A stretch of 13,710 nt of DNA from Acidimicrobiales bacterium (lineage in GTDB: Bacteria; Actinomycetota; Acidimicrobiia; Acidimicrobiales; VFJN01): positions 1 to 13,710 of the forward strand of contig JAFGPU010000192.1 in assembly GCA_016936035.1 (NCBI GenBank). The letters are read 5' to 3'. Position 1 is the first letter of the stretch; each line of letters begins with the position of its first letter. Below, in pieces: positions 6,242-12,832 of the stretch. Position numbers and translations under genes: made by a program. The notes beneath the pieces are model-generated. The model did no database searches. It was not told where the DNA came from and was given only the letters and a program-made list of their open reading frames with translations.

Positions 6242-6712
6242 ATGGCTGATCGTGTGATCCGGGCTGGACTCGCCGCACTGGCGCTCGTGGGGCTGACGGT
6301 CGGGGGATGGGCGGCGTTCTCGCCGCAATCGTTCTTCGACGCGTTCCCCGGCGGCGGCCGCGCCTGGGTCGCCGCCGACGGCCCGTACAACGAGCACCTC
6401 GTGCGCGACTTCGGCGACCTCAACCTGGCACTCACCGCGGTGACCGTCGTGGCGTTGGTGACGTTGGCGCGGCCCGTGGTGCTCGCCGCCGCGCTCGCCT
6501 GGATCGTCTACTCGGTGCCCCACCTCGTGTACCACCTCCGCCACCTCGACGTGTACGACACGACGGACAAGATCAGCTCGATCGTCTCCCTGCTCGGGGC
6601 GCTCGCGCTACCCGTCGTCGTGATCGTGGCCGAGGTCCGGCGGCAGCAGGCCCCGGCGCGCCAACCCGTGCACGCCGGCCCGAGCGGCACGGCGCACCAG
6701 CGCGACCGGTGA
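6242..6712 (+). CDS. Small multi-span membrane protein of unknown function
   Basis: The 156-residue protein has about four hydrophobic segments: residues 6-26, 60-76, 78-97 and 112-130. Between the first two is a conserved-looking loop, FDAFPGGGRAWVAADGPYNE (32-51), followed by HLVRDFGDLNLAL (52-64). Between the third and fourth is PHLVYHLRHLD (93-103), rich in histidines that could bind a metal or line a polar site. I have seen this GPYNEHLVRD / PHLxYHLxHLD pattern in uncharacterised actinobacterial membrane proteins, but no function is known to me. The C-terminal tail (131-156) is hydrophilic and is encoded opposite the 3' end of the glycosyltransferase gene, a 105-nt convergent overlap. 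The start is supported by a leaderless -10 box. Confidence 0.85.
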   Translation: MADRVIRAGLAALALVGLTVGGWAAFSPQSFFDAFPGGGRAWVAADGPYNEHLVRDFGDLNLALTAVTVVALVTLARPVVLAAALAWIVYSVPHLVYHLRHLDVYDTTDKISSIVSLLGALALPVVVIVAEVRRQQAPARQPVHAGPSGTAHQRDR

Positions 6713-9157
6713 CGTCGCGGCGATGACCTGGCTCGCTGCGACGTCCTCGCGGGCCGAGCGCGCCGCCGCCAGGCGCGCCGCCATCAGCGGCGCCCGCGCC
6801 TCGGGGCTGTGGAACCTCCGGATGTCGTGCCGCCCCCGTGCGGCGACCGCGCCTGCCCGTGCCCTGTCCTCGACCACGAGGCGCATCAGGGCCGCCGCCT
6901 CGTCGAGGTCGGGCTCGGCCCACACCGACCCGGCCGGGTAGGGGTCGCACCCCTCGGGGATGGCCACCATGTCGTGACCGACGAGGAAGCTGTTGTGCTC
7001 GTCCATGAACTCGAGGTTGCCGGAGTAGCCGGTGGCGATGACCGGCCGCCCCGCGAGCATGGCCTCGGCCATCGTGTACCCCAGGCCCTCGGCGCGGTGC
7101 AGCGACACGTACGCGTCGCACGCCGCGATGAGCGCCCGCTGGTCGGCGGCGTCGTGGTAGCGGTCGACCACGTGGATGTCGGGACGGCCGCCGGCGGCGA
7201 GCCGCAGCCGTTCGAGCTCGACCAGTGCCACACCACCGTTGATCGACTTGATGACGAGCTGCGGTCCTTCACCGGGGCCGAACGCCCGCCGGAACGCCTC
7301 GACGACACCGACCGGGTTCTTGCGCTCGGCGACACTGAAGAAGTCGAAGCAGAAGAGGAACACGAAGCCGTCCGGCAGGCCCAGGTCGCGCCGTGACCTG
7401 CCCGACGTCGGCGCCTCGATGACCGGGGGCGGCACGGTGTGCACGGGCACGTCGACGGCGGCGGCGATGGCCCTCTGGGCGTGGGCGCTCGGCGTCCAGA
7501 CCTCGTCGACGTGCTTCGCCGACGCCGCGAACACGGAAGGGAACTGCTCGACCTCCCACGCCCAGACGCCGATCGTGTGGCGGCCGTGCGAGAACCGCCG
7601 GCCCAGCCGGTCCATCACCGCCGGGAAGCGGTCGGCGTTCACGCACACCACGTTGACATCCGCCTCGCGGGCGGGGGCCGGCGACCGGCCGTCGCCCACG
7701 CGGCCGTCGTTCCCGTCGCGACCGTCGTGACGTTGCCTGCTCCAGGTCACCGCCTCGGTGATCGTCGAGACGTTCTCGCCCGCGGCGCGCAGCCCGGCCG
7801 CCGTTGCACGGCCCATCTCGCCGACGCCGAGCTCGGCCTGCAGGTAGCCGACGAGCCGCACACCCGACGCCGGCCGCGACGCCGTCGTCGCGTCCTCGGG
7901 TCCAGCCTCGATGTCGTCGGCCGCCGGGATCACCTCCGGTGGCAGGCCGAGGTCGCGCTGGCCGGCCTCGCGGATCCACGCGAGGTAGTGGTTGCCGGCC
8001 AGCCCCGTGAGGTCCGGGCAGGCCGCCTGGATGTCGGGCCGGCTGTGGTGCAGCGCGTGCAGGTACCGGGGGATGCGGGGCGCCGGACTGCCCGGGAACG
8101 GCGACCGCAGCATCTCGACGAACGCCTCGACCTGGGCCGGGTCGTAGACGTCCGGCAGCTCGTCGGCGGCGCCGATGTCGTGCTCGCGCGTGCGCTCGCG
8201 CCGCAGCAGCTCCTGGCGGTAGACGCGGCGCATCAGACCGTCGATCACCATGCCGTTGGCCGCCTGCGCGCGCCCGTAGTCGAGCTTGCGGCAGTCGTGC
8301 CACCCCTCGGCGACCAGGCGCTCGGCGTAGCGATCGCACAGGCGCCGCAGGGCCGGTCGCTCCGACAGGAGAACCCGGGGCTGGCCGGAGTGGTAGCGGG
8401 TCAGCGCGTGCGGGGCGTCGGGGTCGTACCCGCTGTAGTGCAGGAACCGCAGCGGCGAGCCCCCCGCCGTCGCGTCCGCCGGACCGCCGGCCACCGGCCG
8501 CTCGTCGAGGTTCCAGTACGCCACGTTGTAGCCGGGGTCCCGCAGGACGTGGGGGGCGAAGTAGGCGGCGCCGACATCGACCCAGCGCTGGTCGACGAAC
8601 AACCCCTCGGGCACCGCGTGGATGCAGTCGCGGCGGCAGCGGTCCGCCCACCAGTCGAGGAACGGCGAGGCGGCCGCGGACACGGCTACGAACCCGAGGT
8701 TGTAGGCGCCCGCCTGGGCGAAGACCTGTTCGTCGGGCTGGCGCCCGTCGGCGGGGACGGGTGCCAGCCGGTGCGGGGTCAGCACGACGCCGCTGTGCTC
8801 GGCCGCCACGGCGACGTCGTCGAGCGGGCCGAACACCTCGATGTCGGGATCGAGGTAGGTCACGGACGCCGCCCCGTCCACCGTGACGAGGTGCCGGAGG
8901 AGGAACGGCTTGAGCGCGGTCGCCAGCTCCATGACGTTGTAGATCGTCGCCATGTGCCGGAGCTCGCGCCGATCGCCGGACGCGAACACGGCCTCCGGGG
9001 TCAACACGTCGAACGGCTCGTCGTCGCGCAGTCCCTCGCCCGGTGCGTCGATGACCAGTGCGACGACCCGGCCGTCGGGGTGGTGATCGAGGAACGACCG
9101 GGCCAGCACGCGCGCCTGGGCCAGGTAGTTGCGGGCCACGATGGTGGTGATCAGCAC
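6608..9157 (-). CDS. Bifunctional glycosyltransferase: GT-A-like N-terminal domain fused to a GT4-like domain
   Basis: This 849-residue cytoplasmic protein contains two glycosyltransferase units. The N-terminal part (1-270) resembles nucleotide-sugar transferases of the GT8/LgtC type, with ITTIVARNYLAQARVLARSF (3-22), a DXD-type motif in YLDPDIEVFG (101-110) and LKPFLL (82-87). A linker (335-415) carries RYLHALHHSRPDIQAACPDL (364-383), a pattern seen in other multidomain bacterial glycosyltransferases. The C-terminal part (433-800) is GT4-like: GYLQAELGVGEMGR (437-450), GVWAWEVEQFP (530-540), and the E-x7-E motif in EGLGYTMAE (690-698) followed by GRPVIATGYSGN (703-714). The GTG at 9157 is chosen over a 77-codon upstream extension because the first strand starts there and GGAGG lies 7 nt upstream. 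It overlaps the preceding gene by 7 nt. The likely job is adding sugars to a surface glycan; donor and acceptor are unknown. Confidence 0.88.
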   Translation of the reverse strand: MLITTIVARNYLAQARVLARSFLDHHPDGRVVALVIDAPGEGLRDDEPFDVLTPEAVFASGDRRELRHMATIYNVMELATALKPFLLRHLVTVDGAASVTYLDPDIEVFGPLDDVAVAAEHSGVVLTPHRLAPVPADGRQPDEQVFAQAGAYNLGFVAVSAAASPFLDWWADRCRRDCIHAVPEGLFVDQRWVDVGAAYFAPHVLRDPGYNVAYWNLDERPVAGGPADATAGGSPLRFLHYSGYDPDAPHALTRYHSGQPRVLLSERPALRRLCDRYAERLVAEGWHDCRKLDYGRAQAANGMVIDGLMRRVYRQELLRRERTREHDIGAADELPDVYDPAQVEAFVEMLRSPFPGSPAPRIPRYLHALHHSRPDIQAACPDLTGLAGNHYLAWIREAGQRDLGLPPEVIPAADDIEAGPEDATTASRPASGVRLVGYLQAELGVGEMGRATAAGLRAAGENVSTITEAVTWSRQRHDGRDGNDGRVGDGRSPAPAREADVNVVCVNADRFPAVMDRLGRRFSHGRHTIGVWAWEVEQFPSVFAASAKHVDEVWTPSAHAQRAIAAAVDVPVHTVPPPVIEAPTSGRSRRDLGLPDGFVFLFCFDFFSVAERKNPVGVVEAFRRAFGPGEGPQLVIKSINGGVALVELERLRLAAGGRPDIHVVDRYHDAADQRALIAACDAYVSLHRAEGLGYTMAEAMLAGRPVIATGYSGNLEFMDEHNSFLVGHDMVAIPEGCDPYPAGSVWAEPDLDEAAALMRLVVEDRARAGAVAARGRHDIRRFHSPEARAPLMAARLAAARSAREDVAASQVIAATSPVALVRRAARAGVHGLARRGLLPPDLGHDHDDG

Positions 9158-10440
9158 CGCTGGTCCTCCGGGACGATCGTCGGGGCGGTCGGGGCGGTCG
9201 GCGTGGTCGCGTCCGTTGTCGGGGTGGCGGGTGCCCGCTCGGCGACCACGACCTCGACGACGAGCGGCGACTCGAACCAGCGGACGTGCTCGTGCACGAG
9301 ATCGATCTCCAGGCGGTAGCGACCCGTGGCGCTCGGCGCCTCGACCCACACGGGCACGATGGCGCTGTCTCCGGGGTCGATCGGGCATGGCAACGGGCTG
9401 CGCAGACCCTCGTAGGCGACCATCTCCCCGTCCGGTGCGCGCCAGTGGTAGCTGACCCGGATCTCGGGTTGCTGCTCGAGGCCCCAGCGCCAGCGGGCGC
9501 GCCCCCGGTTCTCGACGGTCACGTAGAGCGGACGGACCTCGGCGGGCGCGAGGCGCAGGTCACCACCGGCACCCTCGAACAGCTCGAGGCCGACCGCGTA
9601 GTCGCCGGCAGCCAGCGCGGCGCACGAGGCTGCGGCGTCGATGTCGGCGGCGGCGACGAGCTCGACCGGACGGCTCGGGGGGCGAGGTGGCGCGTGCCCG
9701 TCGACCGCGCCGGCCCGTGCGGCCAGCACCGCGTCGAGCACCCCGCGGTCGGCGGCGGGGACAGCACGGACCGGTGCACACGACCACCGCTCGGGTCGGT
9801 ACATCACCTCGTTGAGATCGCCGCCGCCGTACGCCGACCGTCCGGGCAGCTCGGTCTCGTACCGCTCGACCTTGGCCGCGCGGGTGGCGGCATCGTTGAC
9901 GACGCAGTCGAGGTGGTACAGCGGAGCGTCGACGTGGCGCGAGGGCAGCATCGCGACGAACCCGGCGTGCAGCTCGGCGCGTGATGCCAACGTGCCCCCG
10001 TTGCGCAGCAACCGCACCTGGAAGTCGGGCCACCAGGGCGACTCGGTCAGCCACGTGGTCGGTGTCGGGAACAGCCAGCGGCGGGGCAGCCAGTACTGCA
10101 CGACGTCGCGGGCCGCGACCAGCCGGGGCAACGCCTCGACGAGTGCACGGCTGGGCACCTCGTCGCCGTCGATCGACAGGACCCAGTCGCCCGAGCACTG
10201 GCTCGCGAGCCACGCCCGCGGCCGGTCGACCGGTGGGCGGAAGTCGAAACGCACCACCCGGTCGACCACCGGGTCGTACGCGCCGAGGAGGGCGACGTCG
10301 ACCCGGCTGTCGACCGCGACCACGATCTCGTCAGCGACCGGGCGCAGCGCGGCCAGCATGGCGGCCACCTGGGCCGGAGGGTCGGCCGTCATGCAGCACA
10401 CGCTCAGCGACGGCCGGGCTGGACGCGGTGTGCCGCTCAC
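9151..10440 (-). CDS. GT2-like glycosyltransferase with C-terminal immunoglobulin-like domain
   Basis: The 429-residue protein has two parts. Residues 10-240 resemble a GT2 glycosyltransferase: SLSVCCMTADP (11-21), ADEIVVAVDSR (36-46), and GDWVLSIDGDEVPS (84-97) with the DXD motif DGD at 91-93. FQVRLLRN (140-147) and YHLDCVV (175-181) follow. Residues 285-400 form a beta-sandwich of Ig-like type, with LYVTVENRGRARWRW (305-319), RVSYHWRAPDG (328-338), LPCPIDPGD (350-358) and GRYRLEIDLVHEHVRWFE (373-390). Such domains occur on Wzt-type polysaccharide exporters and some actinobacterial glycosyltransferases, where sugar binding is expected. A Thr/Pro/Ala tail (404-422) ends the protein. The GTG at 10440 is chosen because it overlaps the upstream stop as GTGA; a GTG 18 nt further upstream is possible. 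Confidence 0.82.
   Translation of the reverse strand: MSGTPRPARPSLSVCCMTADPPAQVAAMLAALRPVADEIVVAVDSRVDVALLGAYDPVVDRVVRFDFRPPVDRPRAWLASQCSGDWVLSIDGDEVPSRALVEALPRLVAARDVVQYWLPRRWLFPTPTTWLTESPWWPDFQVRLLRNGGTLASRAELHAGFVAMLPSRHVDAPLYHLDCVVNDAATRAAKVERYETELPGRSAYGGGDLNEVMYRPERWSCAPVRAVPAADRGVLDAVLAARAGAVDGHAPPRPPSRPVELVAAADIDAAASCAALAAGDYAVGLELFEGAGGDLRLAPAEVRPLYVTVENRGRARWRWGLEQQPEIRVSYHWRAPDGEMVAYEGLRSPLPCPIDPGDSAIVPVWVEAPSATGRYRLEIDLVHEHVRWFESPLVVEVVVAERAPATPTTDATTPTAPTAPTIVPEDQRC
9165..9169 (-). promoter_or_regulatory. Ribosome binding site fixing the start of the bifunctional glycosyltransferase
   Basis: GGAGG on the minus strand lies 7 nt upstream of the GTG at 9157, inside the 3' end of the preceding gene. 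It supports this start over the longer upstream reading frame. Confidence 0.7.
9180..9206. repeat. Three tandem 9-bp units encoding a Thr/Ala/Pro tail
   Basis: TCGGGGCGG is repeated exactly at 9180-9188 and 9189-9197. A third copy at 9198-9206 has two mismatches. On the minus strand the array encodes the APT-type repeats at the end of the Ig-domain glycosyltransferase, just upstream of its stop and of the next gene's ribosome binding site. The length may vary between strains by slippage. Confidence 0.7.
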
Positions 10441-12812
10441 CGCGGCGCGAGGCCCCACGCCGGGTGGGCGTCGAAGCCGTCCCGCTGGGTCACCCGCCGC
10501 TGGTCGCGGCCGTCGGGCAGCATGACGTAGATCTCGGCCCAGTCGTCGTCGACGCGGTCGGTGCTGTCCCGCTTGGACTCGAACGCCACGAAGGCACCAT
10601 CAGGCGACCAGGCGGGGTCCTGGTCGTCGGCCGGGTCGTCGGTGAGCTGGCGTTGGTCGCGACCGTCGGGGTCCATCACGTAGATGTCCCAGTCGCCGCC
10701 GCGATCGGACGCGAACGCGAGCGACGACGACGCGGGGTGCCAGGCGGGGTCGGCGTCGTCGCCGGGCTGCTGGGTGAGTTGCGTCGGGGTGCCGCCCTCT
10801 GCGGGGACGGTGAAGATGTCCTGGTTGCCCGTGACCAGGCTCCAGTAGGCGATCGACTCGCCGTCGGGTGACCACGCCGGGTCGCCCTCGTCCTCCGGTG
10901 AGTTGGTCAGGTTGGTGATCTCGTCGGTGGTGAGGTCGAGCACGTAGATGTCGGCCGGGCCGTCGCGGTCGCCCACGAAGGCCAGGCGCGTGCCGTCGGG
11001 CGACCACGTGGCGCGCGCGTCGGCGACGATGTCCGACGACACGGTGCGGTCGCCCTGCCCGCCGCTGTCGATGACCCGCAGCTCCCAGCCGCCGGCCGTC
11101 TGGACCGAGAACGCCACCGAGGTGCGATCGGGCGACATCACCGGGAGCCGTGCCTTGTCCTCGGTCTCGCGGGTCAGGGGTCGCGGGTCCGATCCGTCCG
11201 ATTCGACCAGCCACACGTTCCAGAACGTGCCGTCGACCTGCGTGTAGGCGATGGTGGTCGTCGCCAGGGGCTCGCCGGCCGGCAGGTCGGGGGGCAGTCC
11301 GGGGTCCGAGCCATCGGTGGTGGTCGTGACGGGTCCGTCGGGGTCACGGTCGGGGTCGTCACCGCCTGCACCACGCAACCCGAGCACGCCGACGACGGCG
11401 GCCACGACCACCGCCGCGACCGCCGCACCCACGAGCACCGTCGGGTTGCGGGGGCCGCCACCCCCACCGTCGGGACGCCCTGCCGGCCGGAGGGCGTGGC
11501 GAGTGGCGGTGGCGTCACCGGCGCGCGGCAGCCGCGCCGCCTGGTCGCCGTCGCCCCGGCTGTCGCTCCGGCCGTCGCCGCCGTCGTCGCCGTTGCCGCC
11601 CCCGTCGGCGAACCCGGCGTCGGGAACGCCTGGCGTGACCGGCGGCCGGTCGACCCCGGCGGGACTGGTGACGGTGGTGCGGCCCGCCCGGGTGACCTGG
11701 GTCGGCTCGAGGGTGGCGGCCGGCGCGTCGGCCGGGCGGGCGATGGCTCCGACGTCGGCGGCCGCCAGGTGGGCGGCGCCGAGGGCCACGGCGTGCTTGG
11801 GGTGGACGTCGATGGCGACGGGCCGCCCGAGGTCGGCCACCAACATCTGGCCGACGAGCGGGATGCGCGACGATCCCCCCACCAGCAGCACCGACTTCAG
11901 CTCGTCCGTCCGGACGCCGGCGGACGACAGCGACCGATGGACCGCCTCGAGCGTGTCGGCCAGCGTGGGCCGGATCATCTCCTCGAGCTCGCTGCGGGTC
12001 AACCGGATCTCGGTGCGCTGGTTGGGCAGCGCCACGGGGATGGCGGTGTCGGTGTCCCACGACAGCGACTCCTTGGCGTCGACGCAGTCGCGCCGGAGCC
12101 GCGCCACTGCGGCCATGGCGCCGGGGTCATCGGGGTCGAGCTGGGCGAAGGCGTCGGCCATCTGGTCGACGACCCATGCGAACACCGCCTCGTCGAAGTA
12201 CACCCCGCCCAGCTGCTCGATGCCCCGGGGGTCGCCCAGCAGCTCGAAGCCGTCACCGGTGTTGCGGAGGATTGCGGCGTCGAAGGTGCCGCCGCCGAGG
12301 TCGTACACGGCCACGATCTCGCCGGGCGACACCCGGGTGGTGGACGCGTAGTGCACGGCGGCCGCCTCCGGCTCGGTGGCGACGCTGACGCGGCCGACGT
12401 CGGCCTGGTGGACCGCCTGGTCGAGCAGGTCGCGCTTGTAGTCGCCCCAGTTGGCCGGGCAGGTGACCACGATGTGGTCGGGTGTGCCACCTTCGCGGTC
12501 GGCGACCACCTTGACCACCGCCCGCAGCAGGCGGGCGGTGAGGGCGTGGGCCGAGAACGGGCTGCCGCCGAGCAGGATGGGCGTGGGATCGCCCATCCGC
12601 CGCTTGAACTCGCGGGCGAACCGGTCAGGCTCGGTCTGGCTGCGCCGCTCGGCCGCTTCGCCGATCAGCAGCTCGCCGTCGTCGCGCAGCAGCACCACCG
12701 ACGGGATCTCGAGCGTGCGCGTCCCCAGGGTCGCCACCTCGGCGCGCCCGTCACGCATGACGGCCGCAGCCGTGTACGTGGTTCCGAGGTCGACCCCCAG
12801 CTGGTATCCCAC
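10437..12812 (-). CDS. Transmembrane fusion of an Hsp70 (DnaK-type) ATPase domain and a TolB-like beta-propeller
   Basis: Residues 3-351 of this 791-residue protein form an Hsp70 nucleotide-binding domain. It shows GVDLGTTYTAA (6-16, phosphate 1), FKRRMG (69-74, with Lys where DnaK has K70), TEPEAAAVHYA (146-156), YDLGGGTFD (170-178, phosphate 2) and VLLVGGSSRIP (308-318, adenosine site), so ATP binding looks intact. No Hsp70 substrate-binding domain or DnaK-type linker follows. A Gly/Asp/Pro-rich linker (about 355-455) leads to one Ala/Val-rich membrane helix (458-479). It is flanked by Arg inside and Asp outside, predicting ATPase in the cytoplasm and C-terminus outside. Residues 515-791 hold about six PD40/TolB blades with repeats such as DPAWSPDG (644-651, 732-739) and DIYVMDPDG (709-717). 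The GTG at 12812 has AGGAG 5 nt upstream, rejecting a 137-codon extension. It lies between two GT2 genes in the operon; its role is unknown, with sensing or glycan assembly control plausible. Confidence 0.9.
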   Translation of the reverse strand: MGYQLGVDLGTTYTAAAVMRDGRAEVATLGTRTLEIPSVVLLRDDGELLIGEAAERRSQTEPDRFAREFKRRMGDPTPILLGGSPFSAHALTARLLRAVVKVVADREGGTPDHIVVTCPANWGDYKRDLLDQAVHQADVGRVSVATEPEAAAVHYASTTRVSPGEIVAVYDLGGGTFDAAILRNTGDGFELLGDPRGIEQLGGVYFDEAVFAWVVDQMADAFAQLDPDDPGAMAAVARLRRDCVDAKESLSWDTDTAIPVALPNQRTEIRLTRSELEEMIRPTLADTLEAVHRSLSSAGVRTDELKSVLLVGGSSRIPLVGQMLVADLGRPVAIDVHPKHAVALGAAHLAAADVGAIARPADAPAATLEPTQVTRAGRTTVTSPAGVDRPPVTPGVPDAGFADGGGNGDDGGDGRSDSRGDGDQAARLPRAGDATATRHALRPAGRPDGGGGGPRNPTVLVGAAVAAVVVAAVVGVLGLRGAGGDDPDRDPDGPVTTTTDGSDPGLPPDLPAGEPLATTTIAYTQVDGTFWNVWLVESDGSDPRPLTRETEDKARLPVMSPDRTSVAFSVQTAGGWELRVIDSGGQGDRTVSSDIVADARATWSPDGTRLAFVGDRDGPADIYVLDLTTDEITNLTNSPEDEGDPAWSPDGESIAYWSLVTGNQDIFTVPAEGGTPTQLTQQPGDDADPAWHPASSSLAFASDRGGDWDIYVMDPDGRDQRQLTDDPADDQDPAWSPDGAFVAFESKRDSTDRVDDDWAEIYVMLPDGRDQRRVTQRDGFDAHPAWGLAPR

Positions 12813-12817
12813 CCTGT

Positions 12818-12822
12818 CTCCT
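12818..12822 (-). promoter_or_regulatory. Ribosome binding site fixing the Hsp70-propeller start
   Basis: AGGAG on the minus strand sits 5 nt upstream of the GTG at 12812, within the 20-nt gap after the preceding glycosyltransferase stop. The Hsp70 domain begins directly after this start. Confidence 0.7.
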
Positions 12823-12832
12823 GCCCTGTGCC

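Noticed and set aside
7439..9319. 626-codon plus-strand open frame opposite the bifunctional glycosyltransferase
   Set aside because: It has biased composition and no motif, while the opposite strand encodes two intact glycosyltransferase domains.
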